Shown one piece after another: positions 32,275 through 40,691 of a DNA stretch of 64,000 nt; the first letter of the stretch is position 1, and every line of letters starts with the position of its first letter. The DNA comes from Arthrobacter sp. YD4 (GTDB taxonomy: Bacteria > Actinomycetota > Actinomycetes > Actinomycetales > Micrococcaceae). Made by a program: the position numbers and the translations under genes. The notes under the pieces are model-generated. The model ran no database searches. It had not been told where the DNA came from and saw nothing but the letters and a program-made list of their open reading frames with translations. Location: positions 806,001 to 870,000 of the forward strand of contig NZ_JAUHHD010000001.1 in NCBI RefSeq assembly GCF_030410515.1, given 5' to 3'.

Positions 32275-32610
32275 ATGTTCACGTGCAAAATCACCGCGGT
32301 CAGTCAGAGCGGTATGGATCTCACGATCCAGACTGTGGAGACCACAGACACCCACATCCTCATTTGCCTTCGGTCAGAGGCCCGAATTCCATCTAGGCAT
32401 AGAGCCACCACATCTCTTGCAGCGGTACATGAGCGATTTACGCTGACAGATGGACACGGCACGACCTTGATGACTGCCCATATCAACTCGCTTTCAGATG
32501 GCCCATTCGAAGGGATCGTCTACTTGGCCTTCCCGTCAGATGGCCAGTTCGATCTAGGCACTCCGCTGACACTCAAGTCCGAGAACGCCGAGGTGAAATT
32601 TCAGCTCTGA
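32275..32610 (+). CDS. Small hypothetical protein, 111 residues
   Basis: No family was recognised. The composition suggests an all-beta soluble protein: alternating hydrophobic strands (MDLTIQTVETTDTHILICL, then FTLTDGHGTTLMTAHI and FEGIVYLAFPSD), ending in a NAEVKFQL strand. It is AT-richer than core genes. The reality of the gene is supported by the well-placed -10 box and by strand-like patterning; no neighbour hints at function. Confidence 0.6.
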   Translation: MFTCKITAVSQSGMDLTIQTVETTDTHILICLRSEARIPSRHRATTSLAAVHERFTLTDGHGTTLMTAHINSLSDGPFEGIVYLAFPSDGQFDLGTPLTLKSENAEVKFQL

Positions 32611-32671
32611 AGCAGACGTGCCCGATTGAGGATCCCTGACTGGACGCCCCTGGACAGTACTAGCGTCAGGC

Positions 32672-33196
32672 CTAGCCCATTACAGCCTTATTGATTTCGG
32701 CCAGCCGATGCAGCGAGATTCCGGACGCTTGTTCTCTAACTAAGGGGTGGTCGATGGAGGGGTCGAGCTCAATGTAGGGAACCATTCCTGGCACCCTATT
32801 GTGCACGTGCGTCGCGATTGAGGTCGTGGGCGTCTCGTAGGGCAACTCATTGCATAGCCAACCGAACACCGGGGGCATGGAAGCTCGTGCAGGATCATCC
32901 CAATTGTCAGCAATCTTTTGGGTGCTTTCCTGGCTGAGGGAGACCCAAGCAGACCAGCTGAAGACCTCACCGGGGGAATCAATGAGAGGGATCTCAATGT
33001 GTCCCCTGAGGAAATAATGCCGTTCTCCTCCGACTTCAAGCACGCATACGTCGCCGCTCAATTCGCCGGCTTTCCGTTCAGTTGCGCTGGCCTGCAGCCA
33101 AACGTCCGGAGCTTGGGCTCCGAAAACCGTAACCAGCCCTTGATGCGGCTCTCCGCACGTCCCGCAGCGCCATTCGTTTCCGCCCCGGCTACCCAT
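32672..33196 (-). CDS. DUF2199 domain protein
   Basis: This 174-residue protein starts with a zinc-ribbon-like WRCGTCGEPH (CxxC...H) followed by a CVLEVGGERHYFLRGHIEIPLID segment and FSWSAWVSLS, which together are the DUF2199 pattern. A final HPLVREQASGISLHRLAEI helix closes the domain. The family is of unknown function and widespread in bacteria. The ATG at 33194-33196 begins just before the zinc ribbon; a TTG four codons upstream is less likely. It converges on the small hypothetical gene. Confidence 0.8.
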   Translation of the reverse strand: MGSRGGNEWRCGTCGEPHQGLVTVFGAQAPDVWLQASATERKAGELSGDVCVLEVGGERHYFLRGHIEIPLIDSPGEVFSWSAWVSLSQESTQKIADNWDDPARASMPPVFGWLCNELPYETPTTSIATHVHNRVPGMVPYIELDPSIDHPLVREQASGISLHRLAEINKAVMG

Positions 33197-33337
33197 TTCC
33201 TCCCCCAATATTTCGTGATCACTTTTAGCTTCCCGAAACCTACCTGCGAAGGTGTCTCTTTCCTCGGGTTCGCTGGAGGACCGTCACGGGGTCGTCCCAT
33301 CTTGAAGAGTACGCGCGGCTGACGTAACGACCGTCGC

Positions 33338-33447
33338 TGTCCCGTAAGGGGGTCGTCCGCTAACTGTCCCGTAAGACGGTCCCCTACTGCGACAAACCAC
33401 CTCTGACCTGCGGCGTTACGGGGTCCCTGCTCAGGGTGTCCCGTATG
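33338..33447 (+). repeat. Three direct TGTCCCGTA repeats
   Basis: TGTCCCGTAAG occurs at 33338-33348 and 33365-33375, and TGTCCCGTATG at 33437-33447. They lie on the upstream side of the recombinase remnant, where resolution sites are found in Tn3-like elements. Confidence 0.7.
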
Positions 33448-33662
33448 CCCCGCCCGCAAAATTGCCCGGTGAAGGTGCCCTATACACTACACACTCAACA
33501 GTCTCGAAACCCATGGGATACGAGACGTCTCGCCGGTGCCGACCAGTCCCGAAACGGCGATGCCCCTAATTCCGCTGATTCTCAGGAAACTTCCCGGCGC
33601 CCGCGATTCTCATAACTACGTCACATAACTGTCTGGGCGAATCGGCGTATCCATTGTTAGTT

Positions 33663-34040
33663 ATGAGACACCTTGTAGTCAGGTAAGGCGAGACTGATCG
33701 GCTACTGCGCTTTTCGGCGCGGCCGCAGTCAAAATGACCGGCAACAGGCAGACCGTCTGGCATCCGACGCCCGTCGGGATGACCCTTTTGTCGACCACGG
33801 CGTCTCGGGGTCACGCGTCGCCACCTCAGTTGGACCGGGCACTGGACGCCCTGGTCGGGGGCGTCACCCTCGTCATCACCACTCAGGACCGGCTCGGACG
33901 CTCCACCCAGAACACCTTGCCTTCGCCGACGCACTCCGGACCCGCGGTGCCGGCCACTGGGTCCTGAACCTGCGCGGGGGGCGACGTCGATACCTCACCC
34001 GTACTCAGTCATGCAGGGGTTCGCGGGCCGGCCGGCGTCC
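33663..34040 (+). pseudogene. Decayed serine recombinase (resolvase)
   Basis: Three frames each carry part of a resolvase N-terminal domain. Frame one: RLIGYC near 33691, then QNDRQQADRLASDARRDD and FVDHGVSGSR up to 33820. Frame two: QLDRALDALVGGVTLV and TQDRLGRST from 33827. Frame three: FADALRTRGAGHWVLNLRGG, with a last shift before GDVDT. At least three frameshifts are needed, a stop codon interrupts the start, and the segment after YC that should hold the catalytic Ser is scrambled. It is therefore inactive and indicates past insertion of a transposon or cassette. Confidence 0.8.
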
Positions 34041-34214
34041 TCGGTCATGCTGTACTCGTTGCCCGTATCGGCCCTCCCTGCCTCAGTGCAGTGTTCGTCT
34101 CGTCACTGAAGCCGGATTCCTCACCAGGCGACTTCGCTCCTTACTGTGGTCAGCGGCCGCAAGGAAGTTCCATGAGAGGCTGACATGAGTTGCAGCAACT
34201 AGCTGGGGGAAACA

Positions 34215-34364
34215 ATGCTTTCAATCGTCGTGTCCGTGGTCGTATTTGTCGTGCCGGTGGCGGTGATCATCTTTGCCTTGTACTGGATCATCCGTATGGG
34301 CGTAAAGCACGGGCTGAGGTCCTACTACGCAGAGCGAAACCAGGAAGCGGAGACCTCCATCTAG
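34215..34364 (+). CDS. Small single-span membrane protein (49 residues)
   Basis: The peptide has one hydrophobic helix (about residues 3-25, rich in Val and Ile) followed by YWIIRMGVKHGLRSYYAERN and an acidic end. GGGGGA lies a few bases before the ATG at 34215. Proteins of this kind occur widely in Arthrobacter-like genomes but their function is not known. It is too short to be certain, yet start, ribosome site and topology agree. Confidence 0.55.
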   Translation: MLSIVVSVVVFVVPVAVIIFALYWIIRMGVKHGLRSYYAERNQEAETSI

Positions 34365-34566
34365 GGTCCCTCCCTGAACTGCCGCCTAGTGTGTCTGCGC
34401 CCGCGCGAGCGCAGGGCGCGCAGGGAACCCCCGGCGCCTGAGCGGCCGCACCTGCACAGGAACGCCACAGTGTTGCCAAAGTCCTGCCCTATCTGCGCGG
34501 GCGAGGCTGGGTTAAGCCGCAAAGGTCGGCTGGCCCGGACCCCGGGCTCCAGAAAAGGAGCAACAC

Positions 34567-35085
34567 ATGGCAAAGATCAACAAAACCACGGCGGCCATCA
34601 TGCTGGCAGCGGTGATCGGCGGCGGCGCGGTCGGCGCCGCCGCGGTTCCTGCAATGGCTGCGAACAGCACCGGATCGACGACCTCGAGCACCTCCACCAG
34701 TGGCACTTCATCGGCGGGCGGCTACGGGGCCGCCGGATCGAACGGCGGCCAGAGCGGACCGCACCAGGCGAACGGGAAGACCGAGGAGGTCCTCACCGGC
34801 GACACCGCAACCAAGGTGGAGGCAGCGGTCAAGGCAGCCCAGCCGGGTGCGACGATCGAGCGGATGGAGACCGACGCCGACGGCGCCACCTACGAGGCCC
34901 ACATCACGAAGTCCGACGGCACCCACTCGACGGTGCTCCTAGACGGCAACTTCACCGTGACCGGCACCGAAGACATGGGGCAGGGTGGACCGGGTGGCCA
35001 CGGCCGCCCCGGTGACGTCGACGGCGACGGCGGCCAGGGCGGCACGGGTGATAACGACGCCGGCGCTCCCGCCACCAACGGCTGA
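34567..35085 (+). CDS. Secreted PepSY-like protein
   Basis: The 172-residue exported protein has a signal peptide: KINKTT, a hydrophobic core to about residue 25 and a likely cleavage site AMA-AN near 32. A Ser/Thr/Gly-rich linker follows, then one conserved domain (about 70-140) with VLTGDTATKVEAAVKAAQPG, TIERMETDADGATYEAHITKSD and VLLDGNFTV, which resembles a PepSY-like fold. The tail is Gly/Asp-rich. PepSY domains often inhibit peptidases or bind at the cell surface; a role here is not shown. AAAAGGAG stands just upstream of the ATG. Confidence 0.75.
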   Translation: MAKINKTTAAIMLAAVIGGGAVGAAAVPAMAANSTGSTTSSTSTSGTSSAGGYGAAGSNGGQSGPHQANGKTEEVLTGDTATKVEAAVKAAQPGATIERMETDADGATYEAHITKSDGTHSTVLLDGNFTVTGTEDMGQGGPGGHGRPGDVDGDGGQGGTGDNDAGAPATNG

Positions 35086-35090
35086 CGCGG

Positions 35091-35121
35091 CGGGGTCCCC
35101 GGCCGCAGGCCCGGGACCCCG
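35091..35121 (+). terminator. Hairpin after the PepSY-like gene
   Basis: CGGGGTCCC (35091-35099) and GGGACCCCG (35113-35121) form a perfect 9-bp stem six bases after the stop. No T-tail follows, so it is a weak or L-shaped terminator. A second GTCCGG/CCGGAC stem lies just downstream. Confidence 0.5.
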
Positions 35122-35231
35122 TCCGTCCGGCAGCCGGAGGCTACCGGACGCTACCCGGCCGCCCGGAACCCATTCCCTCCACGCGGATGTGCCGCTAGGG
35201 TGCAGGCATTGACCCGATGTGAGGAGAGCGG

Positions 35232-35780
35232 ATGCGCAAGGTAACGGCCGGATTGTTCAGCTCGGTGGACGGAGTCGTGGAGGACCCCTTCCTCTGGCAG
35301 TTCGACAGCTTCGACGCGGAACTGGGGGCCGGCATGGGCGAGATGATGGGCCGAATCGACGCCGGGTTGCTGGGCCGGGTTGGCTACCAGCAGTGGGCCG
35401 AGTACTGGCCCAACGCCCAGGCCGATGACGATTTCGCTGCCTTCATCAACCCACTGCCCAAGTACGTGGCGTCCCGAACCCTCAGCGGGGATCTCGCCTG
35501 GCAGAACTCGAAGCTGATCCAGGGCCCGCTGGAGGACTTCGTGAAAGACCTCAAGCAGGGCGACGGCGGCGACATCGGCGTCTTCAGCAGCATCTCCCTG
35601 GTCCGTCAGCTGTTCTTCGCCGGGCTTTTGGACAGCCTGATGCTGATCGTCCACCCGGTGGTGGCCGGCAGCGGCCGGAAGCTCTTCAACGACGGCGACC
35701 CGCTCAGCCGGCTGGAACTGCAGTCCTCCGAGCAGACCAGCAAAGGCAACATGATCCTCAGTTACGGGCGCCGGGACTGA
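35232..35780 (+). CDS. Dihydrofolate reductase family protein (RibD C-terminal domain)
   Basis: The 182-residue protein has the RibD_C/DHFR-like fold: KVTAGLFSSVDGVVEDP at the N-terminus, GRVGYQQWAEYW near 52, FINPLPKYVASRTL in the middle, and LVRQLFFAGLLDSLMLIVHPVVAGSGRKLF near 130, which is the substrate/NADPH-binding signature. Stand-alone proteins of this type are numerous in actinobacteria and generally uncharacterised; they are not the main folate enzyme. The start has GAGGAGAG 5 bases upstream. Confidence 0.9.
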   Translation: MRKVTAGLFSSVDGVVEDPFLWQFDSFDAELGAGMGEMMGRIDAGLLGRVGYQQWAEYWPNAQADDDFAAFINPLPKYVASRTLSGDLAWQNSKLIQGPLEDFVKDLKQGDGGDIGVFSSISLVRQLFFAGLLDSLMLIVHPVVAGSGRKLFNDGDPLSRLELQSSEQTSKGNMILSYGRRD

Positions 35781-35818
35781 CCAGCGGCCCGGATGCTGGC
35801 GCCGGCAGCGGCGAACCG

Positions 35819-35824
35819 TAAGCT
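35819..35824 (+). promoter_or_regulatory. -10 element of the LysE gene (leaderless)
   Basis: TAAGCT lies 6 bases before the GTG at 35831, supporting a GTG start without a ribosome binding site. Confidence 0.5.
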
Positions 35825-35830
35825 TGGCGG

Positions 35831-36454
35831 GTGCAATTTTCCCTCTGGCTGGCCCTGGTCGGCGCCGGCGTCCTGATCAGCTTCACGCCCGGCGCGGGCG
35901 CCATCAACACCATGAGCAACTCGCTCAACTCCGGTTTCCGGCGCGCCATCTGGGGCATCCTGGGCCAGCAGGCGGCCCTGGTGGTGCACATCCTGATCGT
36001 GGCCCTCGGCGTCGGCGTCCTCGTGGCCAGTTCGCCGCTGGCGTTCAACATCATTCGCTACGCCGGCGCCGCGTACCTGGTGTACCTTGGCATCCAGCAG
36101 TTCCGCCACAAGCCGGACCTGGACCAGGAGAAAGCCGCGGCCCTGCGGAACGAGCCGGCGCTGTCCATGTTCCGCCGCGGCCTCTGGGTGAACCTGCTGA
36201 ATCCGAAGGCGATCGTCTTCTTCCTGGCGTTCATGCCGCAGTTCATCCGCCCCGACCAGCCGCTGGTGCCGCAGTATCTGGTGCTGTCGCTGACCGTGAT
36301 CGTGATCGACATCCTGGTCATGTGGTTCTTCTTCGCCGCGGCCGCCAAGACCTTCCAGCGGTTCACCCACGACGCGCGCGGCCAGCGGATCCTCAACCGC
36401 ATCTTCGGCGTGCTGTTCATGGCCGTCGGCGTGCTGCTGGCCGCCATCCACTAA
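35831..36454 (+). CDS. LysE/RhtB family amino-acid exporter
   Basis: The 207-residue inner-membrane protein has six helices. FTPGAGAINTMSNSLNSGFRRAIWGILGQQ (two adjacent segments, residues 18-48) corresponds to the conserved GPG/N region of the LysE family, and LWVNLLNPKAIVFFLAFMPQF is the second family motif near 115. Such proteins export amino acids or homoserine lactones by proton exchange; the substrate here cannot be told. A GTG start with a TAAGCT box 6 bases upstream is preferred. The gene converges on the acyl-CoA ligase with 9 bases between stops. Confidence 0.88.
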   Translation: MQFSLWLALVGAGVLISFTPGAGAINTMSNSLNSGFRRAIWGILGQQAALVVHILIVALGVGVLVASSPLAFNIIRYAGAAYLVYLGIQQFRHKPDLDQEKAAALRNEPALSMFRRGLWVNLLNPKAIVFFLAFMPQFIRPDQPLVPQYLVLSLTVIVIDILVMWFFFAAAAKTFQRFTHDARGQRILNRIFGVLFMAVGVLLAAIH

Positions 36455-36463
36455 GGCAGGGGC

Positions 36464-38068
36464 TTAGACCGCGCCCTGGGTCAGCTTCCGCAGCTCGGCC
36501 TTGCGGATCTTGCCGCTGGCTGTCCGGGGCATTTGGTCCACGAACACCACGGACTTCGGGATCTTGTACCGGGCCAGCTTCCCGTCCAGGTGCGCGCGCA
36601 GCTCCTCCTCGGTCAGCCGGGCGCCGTCCCGCAGCGACACCACTGCCTGCGGGACCTCGCCCCACTTCTCGTCGGCGACGCCGATCACCGCTACGCTGCC
36701 GACGGCGTCGAGCTCGGCGATCACCTGCTCGACCTCGGCGGGGTAGATGTTCTCCCCGCCGGAGATGATCATGTCCTTGAGCCGGTCGGAGATGAAGACG
36801 AAGCCGTCGTCGTCCGTGTAGCCCGTGTCGCCGGACTTGAACCAGCCGTCCGGGGTGTACGACTCGGCCGTGGCTTCGGGCCGGTTCCAGTATTCGCGGA
36901 TGACGTTGGGGCCCTTGATCTGGATCTCCCCCACCGTTCCGGGCGCGGCCGGGCCCGCGTCCGGGTCCAGCGGGTCAGACACCCTGACGTCGGTGAAGAA
37001 GTGCGGCAGTCCGGAGGAACCGGCCTTTTCCCGGGACCGCGCCGCCGGCAGGGTGGTGGCGCCCGGGGCGGTCTCCGTCATGCCGTAACCGTTGGAGAAG
37101 TGCAGCCCACGCCGTTCGTAGGCGTCCAGGACCCGCAGGGGAACAGCCGAGCCGCCGCAGGTGAGCTTGTTCAGCGAACCCAGCTCCGTGGTGTCCCAGT
37201 CCGGGTGTTCGCAGAGCATCTGGAACGTGGTGGGCACCCCGCTGAGGGTGGTAACCCGGTGCCGCTGGATCAGTTCCAAGGTCCGGCGCGGGTCGAAGCG
37301 TGCCTCGAGGACCACGGTGCCGCCCTTCAGCAGCGTGGGCAGCACGCCCATGTCCAGGGAGGCGACGTGGAACATCGGCGAGATCATCAGCGCCACATCG
37401 GCTGAGGAGAAGTCGAAGTCCACCAGCACGTTTAGGCAGTTCCAGGTGATGTTGCCGTGCGTGAGCAGCGCACCCTTGGGGCTGCCGGTGGTGCCGGAGG
37501 TGTAGAGGATCATGGCCCCGTCGTCGAGGGTCACGGGCACGTCCGGTGCCTGGGGAGATCCGGCGGCGAGCGCCTGCTCGTAGTCCTCGACGGCGGCGCC
37601 CGCGCCCCCGCCCCCGCCGGCTTCGGTGCCGGACACCGGTTCGGTGCCGGTACCCGCGCCGGTCGTGCCGCCGTCGTCGACCACCAGGCGGGTCCGGACG
37701 CCGGTGCCGGCCGCGCCGCGCCCGGCGAGCCCGGCCAGGCTGGCCGCGTGGACCAGGACGGCGGCGCCGCAGTCCTGCAGCTGGAACTGGATCTCCGGGG
37801 GCGCCAGGCGGGTGTTCAGCGGGACGAACACGGCACCCAGCAGCCCGGCGGCGAAAAGCGTCTCCAGAAAGGCTGGATCGTTCTCGCCCAGGTAGGCCAC
37901 GCGGTGGCCTTTGACGACGCCGCGGCGGCCCAGGGCGTCGGCCAGCCGCGCGGCCCGCTCGGCCAGCTGCGCGTACGTCACGTTCCGCTCGCCGGCGATC
38001 ACGGCGGTTTTGGTGCCCGACTTGGGACTGCGCCGTTGCAGCCATGAGCCGATGCCGAAGTTCTCCAC
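36464..38068 (-). CDS. AMP-binding acyl-CoA ligase
   Basis: This 534-residue adenylating enzyme activates a carboxylic acid as its CoA thioester. Motif A3 is ILYTSGTTGSPKGALLTHGN (near 190), followed by NGYGMTETAP (A5), YTDDDGFVFISDRLKDMIISGGENIYP (A7-A8, residues near 415-440) and PRTASGKIRKAEL with the C-terminal catalytic Lys (A10). It is the last gene in a five-gene operon read on this strand, about 36 bases after the MaoC gene. The start is GTG at 38068 with AAAGGA upstream. It likely feeds an acyl-CoA into the neighbouring dehydrogenase and hydratase. Confidence 0.92.
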   Translation of the reverse strand: MENFGIGSWLQRRSPKSGTKTAVIAGERNVTYAQLAERAARLADALGRRGVVKGHRVAYLGENDPAFLETLFAAGLLGAVFVPLNTRLAPPEIQFQLQDCGAAVLVHAASLAGLAGRGAAGTGVRTRLVVDDGGTTGAGTGTEPVSGTEAGGGGGAGAAVEDYEQALAAGSPQAPDVPVTLDDGAMILYTSGTTGSPKGALLTHGNITWNCLNVLVDFDFSSADVALMISPMFHVASLDMGVLPTLLKGGTVVLEARFDPRRTLELIQRHRVTTLSGVPTTFQMLCEHPDWDTTELGSLNKLTCGGSAVPLRVLDAYERRGLHFSNGYGMTETAPGATTLPAARSREKAGSSGLPHFFTDVRVSDPLDPDAGPAAPGTVGEIQIKGPNVIREYWNRPEATAESYTPDGWFKSGDTGYTDDDGFVFISDRLKDMIISGGENIYPAEVEQVIAELDAVGSVAVIGVADEKWGEVPQAVVSLRDGARLTEEELRAHLDGKLARYKIPKSVVFVDQMPRTASGKIRKAELRKLTQGAV

Positions 38069-38104
38069 GGCAGGTCCTTTCGAGAGGGGGAGCCGGTGGG
38101 CGGC

Positions 38105-38560
38105 TTACTTGTAGAAGCGGGCGAGGAACTCGGCGACGACGGCGGGCCGCTCCTGGCCCTCGATCTCGATGGTGTTGGACACCTTGATCTGGGCGCCGCC
38201 CTTGACCTCGGTGACCTCGGCGATGGTGGCCTGCATCCGGATGCGCGAGCCCACTTTCACCGGGGAAGTGAAACGAACCTTGTCCAAACCGTAGTTGACC
38301 TTGGTGGTGACGCCCTCGACGTCGAACAGCTCGCCCCAGAACGGAATGATCAGGGACAGGGTCAGGAATCCATGCGCGATCGGGGCGCCAAACGGTCCTT
38401 CCTTGGCGCGTTCGACGTCGACGTGGATCCACTGGTCATCCCCGGTGGCGTCGGCGAACTTGTTGATCTGTTCCTGCGTGATTTCGCGGTATTCGGTAAC
38501 GCCGAGGTCGGTTCCGGCGAGGGTGAGCAGCTTGTCGAAGTCGACGACGAGGTTGGGCAT
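38105..38560 (-). CDS. MaoC-family (R)-enoyl-CoA hydratase
   Basis: The 151-residue hot-dog-fold protein hydrates enoyl-CoA. FADATGDDQWIHVDVERA (residues 32-49) holds the catalytic Asp and His of the MaoC hydratase 2 motif, and FGAPIAHGFLTLSLI is the second conserved segment. The remainder matches YdeM/NodN-like MaoC proteins. It is between the acyl-CoA dehydrogenase and the ligase in the operon, consistent with the second step of a beta-oxidation-like route. Confidence 0.92.
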   Translation of the reverse strand: MPNLVVDFDKLLTLAGTDLGVTEYREITQEQINKFADATGDDQWIHVDVERAKEGPFGAPIAHGFLTLSLIIPFWGELFDVEGVTTKVNYGLDKVRFTSPVKVGSRIRMQATIAEVTEVKGGAQIKVSNTIEIEGQERPAVVAEFLARFYK

Positions 38561-38586
38561 GGCGGGCTCCTGGGGTTACGGGGTGG

Positions 38587-39795
38587 TTAGTGGGTGAAGG
38601 CGCTGTGGCCGGTGAGGGCGCGGCCGATGATGAGGGCGTTGATGTCGTGTGTGCCCTCGTAGGAATAGATCGCCTCGGCGTCGGCGTGGAAGCGGGCGAC
38701 GTCGGCCGCCAGCGTGATGCCGTTGCCGCCGACCACCTCCCGCGCCAGCGCCACGGTCTCGCGCATCAGCAGGGAGGTCTGCATCTTGGCCAGCGCCGAG
38801 TCCTGGTCCCGGTAGACGCCGCGGTCCTGCTGTTCGGTCAGCCGGACCACCAGCGAGAGGGCGGAGGTGACGTTGCCGAGCATCCGGGCGAGCTTTTCCT
38901 GGACCAGCTGGAACGAGCCCAGCGTCCGGCCGAACTGCTCCCGCTCGGTGACGTAGCGGAGGGCCGCCTCGAACGCTCCGGCGGCCGTGCCGGTGGCGAT
39001 CCAGGCGACGTCGGAGCGCATCATCCGCAGCATCGCGGCGACGTCGCGGAACGAGTTGACGTTGTGCAGCCGCATCGGCTCGGGCACTCGGACATCCGCC
39101 AACGTGATGTTGGCGTTCTGCATCATCCGCAGCGAGGCCTTGCCGTGGATTTTCTCCAGGGTCACGCCTTCGGCCTGCCGGTCGACCAGGAAGCCCTTGA
39201 CCTGCCCGTCGGCCTCGTCGCGGGCGAAGACGGCCAAGACGTCGGCGGTCAGGGCTCCCCCGATCCAGCGCTTGGCCCCGTTGAGAATCCAGTCCCCGCC
39301 GTCGCGCCGGGCGCTGGTGGCCAGGCCGCCGGCGATGTCCGAGCCGTGCTCCGGTTCGGTCAGGGAGAAGACGCCCTTGAGCGAGAAGTCCAGCACCCTC
39401 GGCAGCCATTCGGCCCGCTGCTCCGGGGAAGCGCCCACCGTGACGGCCGTCCGGAAGAGGCCGGCCTGGGCGGTGTAGAAGGTGGCCAGCGAGGCGTCCG
39501 AGCGCGCCAGCTCGAAGATCCGGAAGCCGTGGTAGATCCCGCGGGCCGGGGTGTGGCCTGGTCCGGGCGGGCCGGTCACCTCGGCCGGTTCCATCAGGTC
39601 CAGGTCGATCAGCGGACCGGTCAGCTGGTCCGGGAAGTCGCCGCGTTCCCAGTAGTCGGCCAGCAGGGGCTTGGCCTGCTCGTCGAGGAAGGTCCGCAGC
39701 CGGCCCAGCACCCGCCGCTCCGCATCGGTGAGCAGCGCCTCGGCGTCGTAGTAGTCGCAGACGCCGTAGAGGCGTTCCGTGGTTTCCGCGCCCAT
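38587..39795 (-). CDS. Acyl-CoA dehydrogenase (glutaryl-CoA dehydrogenase-like)
   Basis: This 402-residue FAD enzyme oxidises an acyl-CoA to the enoyl form. GVFSLTEPEHGSD (near 140) and WILNGAKRWIGG (near 170) are conserved FAD/substrate-binding segments, and EGTHDINALIIGRALTG near the C-terminus holds the catalytic Glu of the glutaryl/isovaleryl group, with YSYEGT. GTG at 39804 is an alternative start; ATG 39795 is taken, overlapping the amidohydrolase stop. It is the third gene of the catabolic operon. Substrate could be an aromatic-derived or branched acyl-CoA. Confidence 0.9.
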   Translation of the reverse strand: MGAETTERLYGVCDYYDAEALLTDAERRVLGRLRTFLDEQAKPLLADYWERGDFPDQLTGPLIDLDLMEPAEVTGPPGPGHTPARGIYHGFRIFELARSDASLATFYTAQAGLFRTAVTVGASPEQRAEWLPRVLDFSLKGVFSLTEPEHGSDIAGGLATSARRDGGDWILNGAKRWIGGALTADVLAVFARDEADGQVKGFLVDRQAEGVTLEKIHGKASLRMMQNANITLADVRVPEPMRLHNVNSFRDVAAMLRMMRSDVAWIATGTAAGAFEAALRYVTEREQFGRTLGSFQLVQEKLARMLGNVTSALSLVVRLTEQQDRGVYRDQDSALAKMQTSLLMRETVALAREVVGGNGITLAADVARFHADAEAIYSYEGTHDINALIIGRALTGHSAFTH

Positions 39796-39796
39796 C

Positions 39797-40690
39797 TCAA
39801 TCACCGAGCCCGAGCAGGCGGACGGCGTTGGCCTTGAGGATCTTCGGCCGGACCTCGTCCTTGAGCGGCAGGTCGGCGAAGGCGCCGAGCCATTTTTGCG
39901 GGGTGATCAGCGGGAAATCGGTGCCGAAGAGGACCTTGTCCTGCAACACCGAGTTCGACATCCGCACCAGCGACTCCGGGAAGTACTTCGGGGACCAGCC
40001 GGAGAGGTCGATGAAGACGTTGGCCTTGTGTGTGGCGATCGAGTTCGCCTCGTCCTGCCAGGGCACGGACGGGTGGGCCATGATGATCTGCAGTTCCGGG
40101 AAGTCCGCGGCCACGGCGTCCAGCAGCAGCGGGTTGGAGTACGCCAGCTTGATGCCGTAGCCGCCCGGCAGCCCCGCGCCCATGCCGTTCTGGCCGGTGT
40201 GGAAAATCGCAGGCAGGCCCAGCTCCTGCAGCGTCTCCCAGAGCGGGTAGAACTGCTCGCTCGAGGGATCGAAGCCCTGCAGGCTGGGGTGGAACTTGAA
40301 GCCGCGGGCGCCCAGGTCCACGGCCTGGTGGCGGGCGCCGGTGATGGCGTCCGGGCCGGTGCGCGGGTCGACGCTGCCGAACGGAATCAGCACGTCATTG
40401 TTGCGGGCGGCGCCGGCAATCAGCTCGGGAATGCTGTTGGGTTCGTGCTTGAGCTGGGTGCGGGCGTCCACGGTGAAGACGACGGCGGCCATGTTCAGTT
40501 CGCGGTAGATCTCGGCGATCCGGTCCAGCGACGGCGTCCGGTCCTCGGCCTTGAAGTACTTGGCGGAAGCCTCGGTGAGGGTTTCGGGCAGGGAGTTGTG
40601 GCCGCAGCTGTCCACCTCGAGGTGGACGTGCATGTCGATCGCGTCGAGCGCGGCCGCGTCGATGGCGGGTTCGTACCGGGTCGGGGCCAT
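39797..40690 (-). CDS. Amidohydrolase_2 family metal-dependent hydrolase/decarboxylase
   Basis: The 297-residue TIM-barrel enzyme has an IDMHVHLE metal motif at residues 16-23, GFKFHPSLQGF near 130 (metal or substrate His), AIFHTGQNG near 165, and LFGTDFPLI near 260 (metal Asp). This set is that of the amidohydrolase 2 group with decarboxylases and hydratases such as LigJ and ACMSD, which use Zn. The gene starts at ATG 40690, one base after the SDR stop codon, so it is coupled to it. In the operon it probably acts on a ring-derived or dicarboxylic intermediate. The reaction itself is not evident. Confidence 0.85.
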   Translation of the reverse strand: MAPTRYEPAIDAAALDAIDMHVHLEVDSCGHNSLPETLTEASAKYFKAEDRTPSLDRIAEIYRELNMAAVVFTVDARTQLKHEPNSIPELIAGAARNNDVLIPFGSVDPRTGPDAITGARHQAVDLGARGFKFHPSLQGFDPSSEQFYPLWETLQELGLPAIFHTGQNGMGAGLPGGYGIKLAYSNPLLLDAVAADFPELQIIMAHPSVPWQDEANSIATHKANVFIDLSGWSPKYFPESLVRMSNSVLQDKVLFGTDFPLITPQKWLGAFADLPLKDEVRPKILKANAVRLLGLGD

Positions 40691-40691
40691 C

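Larger units (their letters stand above)
33209..34214. other. One kilobase without an intact gene
   Basis: This stretch holds three TGTCCCGTA repeats (33338, 33365, 33437), a degraded third partner of the accessory repeat near 33490-33505 in reverse orientation (GTCTCGAAACCCATGGG), a GTTATGAGACAC copy at 33660, and a broken serine recombinase (33685-34040). The rest shows no recognisable coding signal. It looks like a scar of a mobile element. Confidence 0.7.

Noticed and set aside
33209-33700. Tn3-type terminal inverted repeats
   Set aside because: No GGGG-starting 38-bp terminal repeat or transposase remnant could be found; only short repeats are visible.
33734-33967. 77-residue frame as a separate gene
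   Set aside because: It is only the middle piece of the frameshifted serine recombinase.
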